Shown here piece by piece: positions 38,450-51,805 of a DNA stretch of 53,870 nucleotides. The translations under genes and the position numbers were made by a program. The first letter of the stretch is position 1, and each line of letters opens with the position of its first letter. The notes beneath the pieces were generated by a model. The model was not told the origin of the DNA. It saw nothing but the letters and a program-made list of their open reading frames with translations, and did not search any database. Source of the stretch: Priestia filamentosa (lineage in GTDB: Bacteria; Bacillota; Bacilli; Bacillales; Bacillaceae_H); assembly GCF_900177535.1 (NCBI RefSeq), contig NZ_FXAJ01000015.1, positions 1 through 53,870 on the forward strand. The letters run 5' to 3'.

Positions 38450-39315
38450 TCTAAGATATTATAAGGCATACCAGTACGAAGAAGGCCTTTCGTTTCTATT
38501 CCACCTATTCCTTTTTCCCCTGTCAACGTATTGCGTAATACATCCCATACCCGAATACGCTCAGTAAAGGGTGTAAAGCTAATTTTAGCTACAATATACA
38601 CAGGATCTAGAGCATGAATGTTCACTCGAGAAGGAGAACTTGCAAAATTTGCTCCAACTCCAATAAGGGACTCAAAGTGTGATTGACAAGCACCTGCAAA
38701 GATAACAAGCTGATCTAGATTAGGAATTCTTTTGCGCACTTCATGCACTGTTTCCACAAAATGTTTTGAGTGTCTATAGGCCTTAATTTCTCCTTTTTTT
38801 CCTTTTGATTTAGAATAAGCATCATGTCCTGTAATAACAAGGATGTCAGGGCGTATTTTGTCAATTAAAGCAGGCACTTTGTGAGGCATTTCCTTCTCCA
38901 AGCAATGCACTCCATAAACAGGAATGTTAAGCTTCTCATAAAAAGTTAAACACTTTTGTAAGTAGCTAGCATCTCCGTCGACGTGAAGCACTTTGCCTGG
39001 CAGTTGAAAAAAACGTTTTTCTTCCTCATACCCATTTGTTGCTTCATATTCACTTTGCTCTCGTATTAGTTCATAATCTTGTTTAATAAGGGAAAAAGAG
39101 CGTTGGATGCGTTGCTCTTCTTTGGACTTTCTATCCATATATTCTTGCCTCTGAACTGCTTCTAGGTCATCAAGTGGAGCATCCGCCACTAGCCTCACTT
39201 CTTCTCCATATAAAACAGCAATTTCTCCCTGAATATCAATTACTCTAAATAGTACATCTCTGTTATAAGAAGATCTTGCAACGATATCACCAACATTAAT
39301 ATTCATGTTATTCAC
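38443..39315 (-). CDS. yabG: Sporulation-specific protease YabG
   Basis: Cysteine protease of the mother cell that processes spore coat proteins. The 290-residue protein has the family core: VGDIVARSSYNRDVLFRV at the start, PDILVITGHDAYSK with the proposed catalytic His, and VIFAGACQSHFESLIGVGA with the proposed Cys. Start ATG at 39315; a second in-frame ATG three codons later is possible. It is monocistronic, with a sigma-K promoter and a terminator. Confidence 0.95.
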   Translation of the reverse strand: MNNMNINVGDIVARSSYNRDVLFRVIDIQGEIAVLYGEEVRLVADAPLDDLEAVQRQEYMDRKSKEEQRIQRSFSLIKQDYELIREQSEYEATNGYEEEKRFFQLPGKVLHVDGDASYLQKCLTFYEKLNIPVYGVHCLEKEMPHKVPALIDKIRPDILVITGHDAYSKSKGKKGEIKAYRHSKHFVETVHEVRKRIPNLDQLVIFAGACQSHFESLIGVGANFASSPSRVNIHALDPVYIVAKISFTPFTERIRVWDVLRNTLTGEKGIGGIETKGLLRTGMPYNILEE

Positions 39316-39363
39316 TCCGTCACAGCCTCAAAGTCGATTTGTTAAAACAAACTTATCTAACCA

Positions 39364-39391
39364 TAGAGTATGAACATGAGTGGAAAAGGTG
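39364..39391 (-). promoter_or_regulatory. Sigma-K promoter of yabG
   Basis: Minus strand: -10 CATACTCTA (39364-39372) fits CATA-N3-TA exactly, with CACC (AC at 39389-39390) 16 bases upstream as the sigma-K -35. yabG is a sigma-K gene in B. subtilis. Confidence 0.75.
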
Positions 39392-39409
39392 ATTGCCTAC
39401 TCGTTATTT

Positions 39410-40841
<1,432 letters not shown>

Positions 40842-40913
40842 TTTTTCCTCCATATGGTGAAACTTTCTTCAATCTGTTTCGTCTTATATATTAGAACATA
40901 CCTTATTTTAACC

Positions 40914-40950
40914 TAAAAAAGACAGAGGAGAAAAATCCCCTCTGCATCTT
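40914..40950 (-). terminator. Terminator of yabE
   Basis: Stem CAGAGG/CCTCTG (40923-40928 with 40939-40944) extended by weaker pairs, with a TTTTTT run on the minus strand, after the yabE stop. Confidence 0.8.
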
Positions 40951-40964
40951 TCAACTATTATATA

Positions 40965-42179
40965 TTAATTTACAACTCGAACATTTATATTTCGACGGCC
41001 CCATTGATAGGCCTGTGATTTATCAGCAAAAAATACATCAATTCGGTTACCTTTAATAGCTCCACCTGTGTCTGCAGCTGTTGCATATCCATAACCTTCT
41101 ACATATACCTTACTTCCAAGTGGTATAACGTTTGGATCAACAGCAATAACTTTTGCATTTGGGTTTGCTTTTAAATTCATGCCGTTTGCCGTTGTACCTG
41201 AACACCCATTACATGAAGCTGTATATGCTGTGGCTGAAACCGTAATTTCTTTTCCAGACTGTCTTTTTGAAGACACATTTACGACGCCAGCTGTCTGGGA
41301 AACTGGTTTATCAACTTTTGCACCAACAGCAATAACACGGTCCTGTTTCTCTTTTAAAGGCTCTTCTGTTAATAGCTCTTTCGAAACATTTTGACCGTTT
41401 TCTTTCGTGATCTCATATTCCTTCTTTACAACCCCATCTTGTCCTTCTTTAAGAACCTTCTTTTGTCCTTTAGGCAGCGTTGGGTCTTCTTTTTTTACAA
41501 CAGCATGATTCACTGGTTCTTCCACTACATCGGTGACTTTTTCAATATCTGTATACGTTACATTCATACCTGGTTCGACTTTAGTAGATAAACTTGGATT
41601 CACTTGATCCATATCGTCCTTTTGTATTTTATGATGGGCTAAAAAGTCAGCGACCGTAGTCGAAGTTGACCACACTTTCTTTGTTTTTCCTTTATAGTTG
41701 AAAGTGAATTGAAAAGCTTTGTTGATTTGAACTTGATCATTTTTTTCAATCCCTTTCTTAACGCTAGGACTTACTTGGTCATGTTCGTTCAACTTTATTC
41801 CTTCTTGTTTTAGTAATCCTTCTACTGTATCCGCTGTTGTCCATACCTTTTCCTTCTTGTCATCAATAGTCAACTGTATGGGTCGAGATGGTATCCAAGA
41901 TACGTCCATCCCTTCCTTAAGATGTGTTGATAATTTATGTGATAGATAATCTTGATCCTTGACTTTGATATGTTGTTCTTCCAGCAATTCTTCTACTGTA
42001 TCGGCATTTGTCCTTAATTTCTCTTTTTTGCCGTCTGCACTGAAAGAAACAGAAGTTTGGCTCGCCTTAAAACCGGCGAATCCTACTAAACATAAAAAGG
42101 CTGCGATACTCACTGCAATCGTCAAAAACCTTTTGTTTAGAGTAGGATTAGGTAACAGCTTTTTCATACTTCTTAACAC
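40965..42179 (-). CDS. yabE: Secreted cell-wall protein with DUF348, G5 and 3D domains (YabE, Rpf/Sps-like)
   Basis: Resuscitation-factor-like cell wall protein. The 404 residues start with a membrane segment that may be an uncleaved signal (about 18-38), followed by three DUF348 repeats (LRTNADTVEELLEEQ, VWTTADTVEGLLKQE, VWSTSTTVADFL), a G5 domain (about 215-300) and a C-terminal 3D domain with its three aspartates (VDPNVIPLGSKVYVEG, AADTGGAIKG, IDVFF). It probably cleaves peptidoglycan. Start is GTG at 42179 after GGAGGC. Own promoter and terminator. Confidence 0.92.
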   Translation of the reverse strand: MLRSMKKLLPNPTLNKRFLTIAVSIAAFLCLVGFAGFKASQTSVSFSADGKKEKLRTNADTVEELLEEQHIKVKDQDYLSHKLSTHLKEGMDVSWIPSRPIQLTIDDKKEKVWTTADTVEGLLKQEGIKLNEHDQVSPSVKKGIEKNDQVQINKAFQFTFNYKGKTKKVWSTSTTVADFLAHHKIQKDDMDQVNPSLSTKVEPGMNVTYTDIEKVTDVVEEPVNHAVVKKEDPTLPKGQKKVLKEGQDGVVKKEYEITKENGQNVSKELLTEEPLKEKQDRVIAVGAKVDKPVSQTAGVVNVSSKRQSGKEITVSATAYTASCNGCSGTTANGMNLKANPNAKVIAVDPNVIPLGSKVYVEGYGYATAADTGGAIKGNRIDVFFADKSQAYQWGRRNINVRVVN

Positions 42180-42208
42180 GATGAAAAACGCCTCCTTCTC
42201 TCGCGAAG

Positions 42209-42237
42209 ATTATATAGAGTCCTCTACAACTTGTCAA
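42209..42237 (-). promoter_or_regulatory. yabE promoter (sigma-A)
   Basis: Minus strand: TTGACA (42232-42237), 17-base spacer, TATAAT (42209-42214). Both hexamers are consensus. Confidence 0.88.
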
Positions 42238-42240
42238 CCC

Positions 42241-42401
42241 TCCACTAACCATGCTGGGGATATAGTATATTATGTCTAAAAGGCTAGTGGAATGGAAGAA
42301 CAACTTGTCGACAAGGTTATCCTATGAGAAGAAGGAGACGAGTAGAACCCTTTTTAAACATTGAGTTTACGGACAGCTCTGTTTAAGAAGGATTAAAAAA
42401 T
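42241..42401. other. tatD-yabE gap with palindromes
   Basis: No gene. It holds an imperfect inverted repeat (CCACTAACC at 42242-42250, GGCTAGTGG at 42282-42290) and a perfect 12-base palindrome CTTGTCGACAAG (42304-42315). No T-tracted terminator for tatD is visible. Confidence 0.5.
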
Positions 42402-43172
42402 TTATCGATTTATGCCGAATAATTTTTGGGCATTCTCAGTTGTTTTTTCTGTTAACTCTTGGTAACTAATACCTCTTAATTCAGCAATTTGTTCAGCTAC
42501 AAGTGTAACGTAACTAGGTTCATTTCGCTTTCCACGATTTGGGTGTGGAGCAAGATAAGGACAGTCTGTTTCGATTAATAATCGATCAAGTGGAATCTCT
42601 GCCGCAACTTCTTTCGGTTTTTTTGCATTTTTAAATGTAACCGGTCCACCAAACGAGATATGCATGTTCATATCTATACACTTTTTAGCTGTTTCAAGAC
42701 TTCCACTAAAGCAGTGCATAATCCCGCCAACGTCTTCAACTTTCTCCTCTTTTAAAATCTCGACCACATCTTCTGTTGCTTCACGATTATGAATGATAAT
42801 TGGAAGATTTACTTTACGAGCTAAACGAACCTGACGACGAAAAACTTCTTTTTGCACATCTTTTGGAGATTTATCCCAATGATAATCTAATCCCATTTCT
42901 CCGATTGCTACAACTTTTGGATGTGCTGCTAGCTCTTCAATCCATTCTAAATCTTCATCTTTCATATCAATTGCATCAACAGGATGCCAACCAACGCTTG
43001 CATATAAGAAATCATATTTTTCTACAAGCTCCATTGCTTTCGTAATTGTTGGACGATCAAATCCAACAACAACCATTTGCTTAACATCCGCTTCAAGAGC
43101 TCGATTAATCACTTCTTCTAAGTCTTCATCAAATTGATCTGCATTTAAGTGAACATGTGTATCAAATAACAA
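42402..43172 (-). CDS. tatD: TatD-family metal-dependent deoxyribonuclease
   Basis: Metal-dependent hydrolase of the TatD DNase family (yabD in B. subtilis). The 256-residue protein has FDTHVHL at the start (metal His pair), GEMGLDYHW, PIIIHNREA, GIMHCFSG and ETDCPYLAPHP with metal ligands. The start is a TTG at 43172, six bases after AGAGGTG; it gives the length and start of B. subtilis YabD. Longer in-frame versions would extend through the upstream palindrome. It has its own leader behind the metG terminator. Confidence 0.93.
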   Translation of the reverse strand: MLFDTHVHLNADQFDEDLEEVINRALEADVKQMVVVGFDRPTITKAMELVEKYDFLYASVGWHPVDAIDMKDEDLEWIEELAAHPKVVAIGEMGLDYHWDKSPKDVQKEVFRRQVRLARKVNLPIIIHNREATEDVVEILKEEKVEDVGGIMHCFSGSLETAKKCIDMNMHISFGGPVTFKNAKKPKEVAAEIPLDRLLIETDCPYLAPHPNRGKRNEPSYVTLVAEQIAELRGISYQELTEKTTENAQKLFGINR

Positions 43173-43196
43173 AATTAACACCTCTTCTATCTTTTT

Positions 43197-43212
43197 CGTT
43201 TCACATGAAACT
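43197..43212. promoter_or_regulatory. parS-like palindrome between tatD and metG
   Basis: CGTTTCACATGAAACT matches the ParB/Spo0J site TGTTTCACGTGAAACA at 13 of 16 positions; the arms GTTTCA/TGAAAC are perfect. It is intergenic and near the inferred origin. The central G-to-A change may weaken it. Confidence 0.5.
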
Positions 43213-43228
43213 ACGTCTATTTTAAAGT

Positions 43229-43262
43229 AAAAAAGGAGCCTCTTCAAAAATTGAAGAGGCTG
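43229..43262 (-). terminator. Terminator of metG
   Basis: Stem AGCCTCTTCAA with TTGAAGAGGCT, then CCTTTTTT on the minus strand. Confidence 0.9.
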
Positions 43263-43270
43263 ATTCATCT

Positions 43271-45779
<2,509 letters not shown>

Positions 45780-45808
45780 TTGACTGCTTTTGGAAATCCT
45801 GATATGAT
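45780..45808 (+). promoter_or_regulatory. abrB promoter (sigma-A)
   Basis: Plus strand: TTGACT (45780-45785), 17-base spacer, TATGAT (45803-45808). Confidence 0.85.
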
Positions 45809-45824
45809 AATTCAGAGAAGAAAA

Positions 45825-45841
45825 TGTCGAATATTGACGAA
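45825..45841 (+). promoter_or_regulatory. Two Spo0A boxes downstream of the abrB start point
   Basis: TGTCGAA (45825-45831) and TGACGAA (45835-45841), ten bases apart. In B. subtilis phosphorylated Spo0A represses abrB from tandem boxes at this position. Confidence 0.8.
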
Positions 45842-45882
45842 ATTATATAGAGAAAGCTTATTCATGGGAGGAGAAACTAATT

Positions 45883-46167
45883 ATGAAATCTACAGGTATT
45901 GTTCGTAAAGTTGATGAATTGGGTCGTGTAGTAATTCCAATCGAATTACGTCGTACACTTGGCATTGCTGAAAAGGATGCTCTTGAAATTTATGTGGATG
46001 AGGACCGCATTATCCTTAAGAAATACAAACCAAACATGACTTGCCAAGTAACAGGTGAAGTTTCTGACGATAACATGCAAATTGCTAACGGTCGTCTAAT
46101 CTTAAGCCGTGAAGGTGCAGAACAAATTATTAAAGAAATTCAAGATAACTTAGAGTCTTCAAAATAA
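45883..46167 (+). CDS. abrB: Transition-state regulator AbrB
   Basis: Represses many stationary-phase, biofilm and sporulation genes during growth. The 94-residue protein has the N-terminal swapped-hairpin DNA-binding domain (MKSTGIVRKVDELGRVVIPI, about 1-50) and a C-terminal tetramer domain (QIANGRLILSREGAEQII). GGGAGGAG precedes the ATG. It is one of only two protein genes on the plus strand, as the odd-orientation abrB is in B. subtilis. Promoter with Spo0A boxes upstream, shared terminator downstream. Confidence 0.97.
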   Translation: MKSTGIVRKVDELGRVVIPIELRRTLGIAEKDALEIYVDEDRIILKKYKPNMTCQVTGEVSDDNMQIANGRLILSREGAEQIIKEIQDNLESSK

Positions 46168-46196
46168 AAAAAGAGAGGAATTCCTCTCTTTTTTAT
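46164..46196. terminator. Bidirectional terminator between abrB and rsmI
   Basis: Perfect palindrome AAAAAAGAGAGGAA/TTCCTCTCTTTTTT (46167-46194) overlapping both stop codons, with A and T runs on both sides, so it serves both convergent genes. Confidence 0.92.
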
Positions 46197-47068
46197 TTTA
46201 TATGGTAGTCTTGATAAACTTCTCTTTTTGATATTCCCCGATCTTTTGCAACACTTTTTAGTGCTTCCTTATTTGATTGACCCTTATGTATATAATGATC
46301 AACATGTTCAATTATCGATAGAGAAACCCACCAGACTTCCTCATCATCTTTTATATCTCCTTGATTCCCTTCAACTATAACGCAAAATTCACCGCGTATT
46401 TCTCCATCATTACACCAATCAATTAATTCATCTAGTGAACCTCTGATAAACTCTTCAAATTTCTTCGTGAGCTCTCGGGAAATGACAGCTTTGCGGTTTC
46501 CCATTCCATCATAAATAGCTAGAAGCATTTCTTTTAATCTATGTGGAGCTTCATAAAAAATAAGGGTTCTTTTTTCCTTATTGAGCTCTTCTATAACTTC
46601 CTTACGGTGTTTCTTTTGACGAGGTAAAAATCCGTAAAACATAAAATGCTCTGTATTTAAGCCAGAAGCAATAAGAGACGTTAGAGCTGCATTTGCACCT
46701 GGTAATGGGATAACAGCAATTTCTTCTTGTAAAGCTAGTTCAACAAGATCAACTCCAGGGTCTGAGATACATGGCATACCTGCATCGCTTACAAGAGCGA
46801 TTGTTTTACCTTTTAGTAAATCATCAATGATTTCTTTTCCTTTTTGTTGTTTATTATGTTCATGGTAGCTTATAATGCTCTTCTCAATCTCAAAATGGTT
46901 GCAGAGCTTCCTTGTTTGTCTCGTATCTTCTGCAGCAATATAATCTGCTTCTTTTAATGAACGAATAGCACGAAATGTCATATCTTCTAGATTTCCAATT
47001 GGAGTTGGAACTAAATATAATGACCCTTTTTCACTATTTTGCTGATAGCTTTTTTGTTGCCACATCAT
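46193..47068 (-). CDS. rsmI: 16S rRNA (cytidine1402-2'-O)-methyltransferase
   Basis: SAM-dependent tetrapyrrole-methylase-fold enzyme that 2'-O-methylates C1402 in the ribosomal P site. The 291 residues contain [43 protein letters not shown] and [17 protein letters not shown] (family signature). The ATG overlaps the yazA stop as ATGA. Last gene of the yabA-to-rsmI run. yabC-neighbour naming varies; older name yraL-like. Confidence 0.95.
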   Translation of the reverse strand: MMWQQKSYQQNSEKGSLYLVPTPIGNLEDMTFRAIRSLKEADYIAAEDTRQTRKLCNHFEIEKSIISYHEHNKQQKGKEIIDDLLKGKTIALVSDAGMPCISDPGVDLVELALQEEIAVIPLPGANAALTSLIASGLNTEHFMFYGFLPRQKKHRKEVIEELNKEKRTLIFYEAPHRLKEMLLAIYDGMGNRKAVISRELTKKFEEFIRGSLDELIDWCNDGEIRGEFCVIVEGNQGDIKDDEEVWWVSLSIIEHVDHYIHKGQSNKEALKSVAKDRGISKREVYQDYHIK

Positions 47069-47322
47069 TCATTCTTCCTTTCTTTTAAAAACCGCTCTTT
47101 TTCTTTTCTTGTTAGTTTTTTGAAAGCATATTCTGCTTTCATTGCCTCACTTTTTGTTTCAAATTCTTCTTTGTACAACAAAACAACAGGACGGCGGGCA
47201 CGAGTATACTTTGCACCTTTACCTTCATTATGCACTGCTAATCGTCTTTCCATGTTATTTGTATACCCACCGTAAAAACTCTTATCCCGACATTCTAAAA
47301 CATAGAAAAAATGCTCACCCAT
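47065..47322 (-). CDS. yazA: GIY-YIG domain protein YazA
   Basis: An 85-residue single GIY-YIG nuclease domain of the UPF0213/YhbQ type: [19 protein letters not shown] (GIY-YIG replaced by FYV...YGG), [20 protein letters not shown] and a basic C-terminal helix. The biochemical role of the small stand-alone proteins is not settled. It overlaps trmN6 by 8 bases and rsmI by 4, so the three RNA/DNA enzymes are translationally coupled. Confidence 0.9.
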   Translation of the reverse strand: MGEHFFYVLECRDKSFYGGYTNNMERRLAVHNEGKGAKYTRARRPVVLLYKEEFETKSEAMKAEYAFKKLTRKEKERFLKERKNE

Positions 47323-48055
47323 AAAGAATTTTGTTCAATTCCTTTGTATATTCATTTTTTTCATTGTACACAAATAGAGGCGGTAAGATTTTCAAGTCAG
47401 GTCTTCCATCTTTTATTCCTTCTACAAGAAGGGTGTTCGCTTCTTTTCCTTCCTTTGGATAAACAAGTTGAATTCTTTTTGGTTCTAAACGATACTCTCT
47501 CATTAAGGTGATAATGTCTAACAAACGTCCCGGTCTATGAACAAGCGCTACTTTTCCTCCTTGTTTCACAAGGGCACTACTTGCTTTTATAACATCTTCT
47601 AAATTACATAAAATCTCATGTCTTGCAATAGCATAGTGTTCATTTTTATTTCTTTCTTCCTTTTGAGGCGTTGGAAAATATGGAGGATTACATGTTACAA
47701 CGTCATATTTTCCTGTTCCAAGCATTGCTGGCATCTCTTTTAAGTCACCTAAAATAAAAGAGATTTGCTTTTGTAGCTCATTATATTCATTACTTCTATT
47801 AGCCATATCATAGAGTCGCTCCTGAATCTCAACCCCAGTAATTGATGCTTTAGAACGTGTTGATAAAAGAAAAGGAATAACTCCATTTCCCGTACATAAA
47901 TCGATAATATTTCCTTTTTGAATTGGCACATATGTGAATTTAGCCAACAAAACGGCATCTAAAGAAAAGGAGAAGACGGTTGGACTTTGAATAATACGTA
48001 AACGCTCTTCTCCTAATAAGTAATCCAAACGCTCATCATGTTTTAAATTGACCAT
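47315..48055 (-). CDS. trmN6: tRNA1(Val) adenine-37 N6-methyltransferase (YabB/TrmN6)
   Basis: SAM-dependent N6-adenine methyltransferase. The 246 residues have SAM motif [14 protein letters not shown] (about 45-58) and the catalytic CNPPYF (NPPY), the mark of N6-adenine/N5-glutamine methylases. The C-terminal [16 protein letters not shown] is typical of the family. ATGs at 48061 and 48055 are both possible; 48055 has the better distance to AAAGGG and matches the B. subtilis start MVxL. The tRNA target is inferred from E. coli YfiC. Confidence 0.88.
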   Translation of the reverse strand: MVNLKHDERLDYLLGEERLRIIQSPTVFSFSLDAVLLAKFTYVPIQKGNIIDLCTGNGVIPFLLSTRSKASITGVEIQERLYDMANRSNEYNELQKQISFILGDLKEMPAMLGTGKYDVVTCNPPYFPTPQKEERNKNEHYAIARHEILCNLEDVIKASSALVKQGGKVALVHRPGRLLDIITLMREYRLEPKRIQLVYPKEGKEANTLLVEGIKDGRPDLKILPPLFVYNEKNEYTKELNKILYG

Positions 48056-48083
48056 TATCATTTCCCTTTCTTGCTTTTAAAGC

Positions 48084-48120
48084 CGTATAAAAGGGTGCCC
48101 TTAGGCACCCCTTTTACTTT
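48084..48120 (-). terminator. Hairpin after yabA
   Basis: Stem AAGGGTGCC with GGCACCCCTT around CTTAG, T run on the minus strand; overlaps the yabA stop. It may be a partial terminator within the run, because trmN6 follows 58 bases later without a clear promoter. Confidence 0.75.
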
Positions 48121-48458
48121 TTATTTAGAAAAGATAAGCAAAAAAGACAATCTTCTTTCCGAACACTTCCGTAGTGAACATTGCAAATATGAAAACCTTC
48201 TTGATACAAACGAGCTAAATTATCATATCCTTCACCAATATCAATTTGTTTTTGTACATTTTCTTTTGGTTTTTTGGATTTTAATTTGGTTTCCGTTCTT
48301 TCAAGTCTTTCGCGTAGATGTTTATTCTCCAACGTCATATGATGGTTTTCTTCAATGAGTTCAGCAAGATGTTCTTTTAAGCTTCCTAGTTGTTTTGACA
48401 GATATCCAATCTGCTCTTCCATACCCATTACAGAATCTAATATCTCTTTCTTATCCAA
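48114..48458 (-). CDS. yabA: Replication initiation control protein YabA
   Basis: Negative regulator of initiation that binds DnaA and DnaN. The protein has an N-terminal coiled coil for tetramers (about 1-60, leucine heptads) and a C-terminal zinc part, FHICNVHYG ... DCLFC, with one residue fewer before DCLFC than I recall for B. subtilis. Two starts are possible. TTG at 48458 (114 residues, LDKKEIL, with GAGGTG seven bases before it) fits family length; ATG at 48473 overlaps the ricT stop. Confidence 0.92.
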   Translation of the reverse strand: MDKKEILDSVMGMEEQIGYLSKQLGSLKEHLAELIEENHHMTLENKHLRERLERTETKLKSKKPKENVQKQIDIGEGYDNLARLYQEGFHICNVHYGSVRKEDCLFCLSFLNKK

Positions 48459-48469
48459 ACCTATACACC

Positions 48470-49300
48470 TCATTGATCAGTGGCTTGAATGGAAATAGCC
48501 CCTTCATGCATAATTTCATCTAACGTGTATTCCACAACTCGCTCTCGATCAGAGAGTTCTACTTGCAAAATACGTTCTAATAAGTTCAGCCCAACAACAC
48601 GCCCTTTTCCATTTGGCGTATTAATAGACTCTCCTACATCAGGTAATTCTTCTTTTGCACTCTCATACTCATCATTCTCATATTTTAAGCAGCACATCAA
48701 GCGGCCACATAACCCTGAAATCTTTGTAGGATTTAAAGATAAACTTTGGTCTTTTGCCATCTTAATAGACACAGGCTCAAAGTCTCCTAAAAATGTAGAA
48801 CAACAAAGCATGCGACCACAAGGTCCGATACCACCTAAAAGCTTGGCTTCATCCCTTACACCAATCTGGCGAAGTTCAATCCGCGTTCTAAAAATAGAAG
48901 CTAAGTCTTTAACTAACTCACGGAAATCAATGCGTCCGTCCGCAGTAAAATAAAAAATTACTTTATTTCGATCAAACGTATACTCAACGTCTACAAGTTT
49001 CATTTCAAGTTTATGATAAGCAATTTTCTCTACGCATATCTCATAAGCCTTCTTTGTTGCTTGTCGATTTTCTTCTACGCTCAATTTATCTTTTACATTA
49101 GCAATTCGAATCACTTTCTTCAGTGGAAGAACAATATCATCCTCTTCAACTTTTTTGCTGCCAATGACTACTTTTCCGAATTCGACCCCTCGAACAGTTT
49201 CAACGATAACATATTCTCCATTATCAACCTTAAGCTCTCCTGGATCAAAATAATATATTTTCCCCGCTTTTTTAAAGCGAACACCTACTACTTCATACAA
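48470..49300 (-). CDS. ricT: RicT (YaaT), Fe-S protein of the RicAFT complex
   Basis: Works with RicA and RicF (YmcA, YlbF) to speed the Spo0A phosphorelay and to guide RNase Y in mRNA processing. The 276 residues form a PSP1 domain with the cysteine-rich cluster regions [11 protein letters not shown] and [13 protein letters not shown], which hold [4Fe-4S] clusters. It lies 4 bases after holB and overlaps the alternative yabA ATG. Confidence 0.95.
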   Translation of the reverse strand: MYEVVGVRFKKAGKIYYFDPGELKVDNGEYVIVETVRGVEFGKVVIGSKKVEEDDIVLPLKKVIRIANVKDKLSVEENRQATKKAYEICVEKIAYHKLEMKLVDVEYTFDRNKVIFYFTADGRIDFRELVKDLASIFRTRIELRQIGVRDEAKLLGGIGPCGRMLCCSTFLGDFEPVSIKMAKDQSLSLNPTKISGLCGRLMCCLKYENDEYESAKEELPDVGESINTPNGKGRVVGLNLLERILQVELSDRERVVEYTLDEIMHEGAISIQATDQ

Positions 49301-49304
49301 GCTC

Positions 49305-50303
49305 CTATCCCTCCTGTAATTCCAACACCAGCTCCTCTATTAATAGCTGTGGATTCATATTGGAGCTTAGCTTCTGCTTAGCTTTTAGCACAGCTTCCAA
49401 ACGTCGAACACTTTTTCTTTGTGTTGTTTGCAAAGCCTGCTTCTTAAGTTGTTCTCTATAACCTATAAAAGCGATAGTCTGTTCATTATCAGCCTGTAAC
49501 TGCACTAAATCTCTATACAATAGTAAAAGGAGATGCAAGCCTTTCTCATACTGCTCTTTATCTTTGAAATGGGAAATCCACTGCTCCTGGATAAAAAACA
49601 GAGCTTGCTCTGGTCTTGTTACTAATGTTTCATTTAATTTTATCACTAACTTTCTTGCAAGTCCAAACCATTCATCTTCATTTAACTGTAAAGCTTCTTC
49701 AAGGCTATTTGTTAAGTGAGATAATAACTGCGCAGTAGAAGGAGAGACGCTATGTTCAACAAGGGTATCAACTAAAACCTGTGGAGTAAGTGGTTGAAAT
49801 GAAAGTACTTGGCATCTTGAAACAATTGTATCAAGTAACTGATGAAGCTGCTCAGTTAATAAGATAGCATATGTGTCTGCATGCGGTTCTTCTAAAAATT
49901 TCAATAAGCTGTTTGCTGCGTTTGGCGTCATCTTGTTAACATGTTCGATAATATAGAGCTTCTTTCTTGACTCTACACCTGTCCTCTGAAACTCTGCTTG
50001 TAAATATTGAATTTGCTCTTTTTTAATAGACTGACCTTCAGGAGAAATGAAATGAACGTCAGGATGATTCTGTGATTCAATCCGTCTACAATTTGAACAA
50101 GTAGAACAAGGTTTGGCTCCGTCCCTATTTGTACAAAATAAACTTTTAGCCATTTGAAAACTTACATCTTTCTTTCCTGTACCTCGTCCGCCTTCAAATA
50201 AGTATGCATGCGAGACACGTCCCTTGTTTAAACTGTTCTCAATCATTTTCATCACTTTTGGTTGAATGTTTTCAAGTTCTCTCCAATTTTTCACGATTTT
50301 CAC
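49305..50303 (-). CDS. holB: DNA polymerase III delta-prime subunit
   Basis: Part of the clamp-loader that puts DnaN on DNA. The 332 residues show SHAYLFEGGRGTGKKD (P-loop-like, about 30-45), the zinc module with CTNRDG and CSTCSNC, AANSLLKFLEEP and the sensor region SRCQ. It is near tmk, darA and yaaR in the same run, as in B. subtilis, and next to yabA, which also targets the clamp. Confidence 0.95.
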   Translation of the reverse strand: MKIVKNWRELENIQPKVMKMIENSLNKGRVSHAYLFEGGRGTGKKDVSFQMAKSLFCTNRDGAKPCSTCSNCRRIESQNHPDVHFISPEGQSIKKEQIQYLQAEFQRTGVESRKKLYIIEHVNKMTPNAANSLLKFLEEPHADTYAILLTEQLHQLLDTIVSRCQVLSFQPLTPQVLVDTLVEHSVSPSTAQLLSHLTNSLEEALQLNEDEWFGLARKLVIKLNETLVTRPEQALFFIQEQWISHFKDKEQYEKGLHLLLLLYRDLVQLQADNEQTIAFIGYREQLKKQALQTTQRKSVRRLEAVLKAKQKLSSNMNPQLLIEELVLELQEG

Positions 50304-50313
50304 TCACTTCAAA

Positions 50314-50745
50314 TTACATATATAAATTAATTAAAAGTCCTTTAATTTCACCTAACTTTTTTAGTAAAGAGATTGAGTCTGCTTGTTGATTTGTTATATC
50401 CTTAGTAAGCTCCATTAACTTTTCATCAATCTCTTCAACAGTTGTTAGTTTTTGGGTCTGTCCATCATAACCAAAACTTCTAGAATCCTTAAGATCTAAT
50501 CCAAATTCTATAGCTTCCTTAATAAAACGCCTTATAAGCATCTTATATTTAGCCATTTCCCGGAATGTTCGAGAGCGAGCAAGGCGCTGTCCTTGGTCTT
50601 CAATTCCTGCCATAAGCTGTTGTAGCTGTAGTTTATTTGTCTGTTTCCCCACAAGATCTTGAAATTTTAGTGGGGAAGACGTGACCTTCTGACTTTGTTG
50701 TCTATCTTGCTCAATATATAATGGAGCATCTTGATTAATTTTCAT
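50314..50745 (-). CDS. yaaR: DUF327 protein YaaR
   Basis: A 143-residue, mainly helical protein without signal peptide or membrane segment. It matches the YaaR family by length, by the start MKINQDAPLYIEQ and by the core LARSRTFREMAKYKMLIRRFI (split by a Gly-poor turn). Its function is not known. It sits between darA and holB, 10 and 15 bases away, so it is co-transcribed with replication and c-di-AMP genes. Confidence 0.88.
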   Translation of the reverse strand: MKINQDAPLYIEQDRQQSQKVTSSPLKFQDLVGKQTNKLQLQQLMAGIEDQGQRLARSRTFREMAKYKMLIRRFIKEAIEFGLDLKDSRSFGYDGQTQKLTTVEEIDEKLMELTKDITNQQADSISLLKKLGEIKGLLINLYM

Positions 50746-50760
50746 TTTTATCCCTTCATT

Positions 50761-51114
<354 letters not shown>

Positions 51115-51175
51115 TTATATAGTTCTCATATTTTCCTTTATTATATCAAGAAATTTTCTCTAATGACGAAATGTT

Positions 51176-51805
51176 TCAGAGTTTATACTTCCTTTGCAAA
51201 TGATAAAGCACATCTTTAAAAACTTCAGAAACTGTTCGATTTGCATCAATCTTTATAATTCTTTCTGGAAATTTCTCTTGAAGAATTAGATAACCTTCTC
51301 TAACTTTCCTATGAAAACTTAATGTTTCTAGGTCAAGACGGTTTACCTCTCGATCTTTATTTTGATTTATTCTTTCTAATCCTGCTTCAACATCAAGATC
51401 TAAGTAAAATGTAGTATCAGGCATATAGCCATCAACTGCAAAAGAATTAATAGAAAAAATATCTTCTAGGCCAATTTCTCTTGCGTAACCTTGATAAGCT
51501 AAAGAGCTATCAATAAACCTGTCACATATAACATACTTTCCCTCTTTTAAAGAAGGTATAACCTTTTCAACTAAATGTTGACGTCTTGCTGCAGCATATA
51601 GAAGAGCTTCTGTTCTGCCATCCATTGTTGTATGCTCTTTGTCTAGAATGATACTTCTAATCTTCTCGGAGATTTCAATTCCCCCAGGTTCTCTTGTAAA
51701 AATAGCTGGAATACTGCGATTTTCTAATTCTTGCTGTAGCTTATTTATAATAGTAGTTTTCCCTGCTCCTTCAGGTCCTTCAAAGGTAATAAAACGTTCT
51801 GTCAT
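51176..51805 (-). CDS. tmk: Thymidylate kinase
   Basis: Phosphorylates dTMP to dTDP for DNA synthesis. The 209 residues start with [14 protein letters not shown] (P-loop about 11-18), the DR(F/Y) motif [18 protein letters not shown] and the LID region. The ATG overlaps the yaaO stop as ATGA. It lies upstream of the clamp-loader subunit gene. Confidence 0.96.
   Translation of the reverse strand: MTERFITFEGPEGAGKTTIINKLQQELENRSIPAIFTREPGGIEISEKIRSIILDKEHTTMDGRTEALLYAAARRQHLVEKVIPSLKEGKYVICDRFIDSSLAYQGYAREIGLEDIFSINSFAVDGYMPDTTFYLDLDVEAGLERINQNKDREVNRLDLETLSFHRKVREGYLILQEKFPERIIKIDANRTVSEVFKDVLYHLQRKYKL

Noticed and set aside
48489-48953. Plus-strand 154-codon ORF opposite ricT
   Set aside because: Mirror of the ricT codon pattern on the opposite strand; Ser/Pro-rich without domains or ribosome site.
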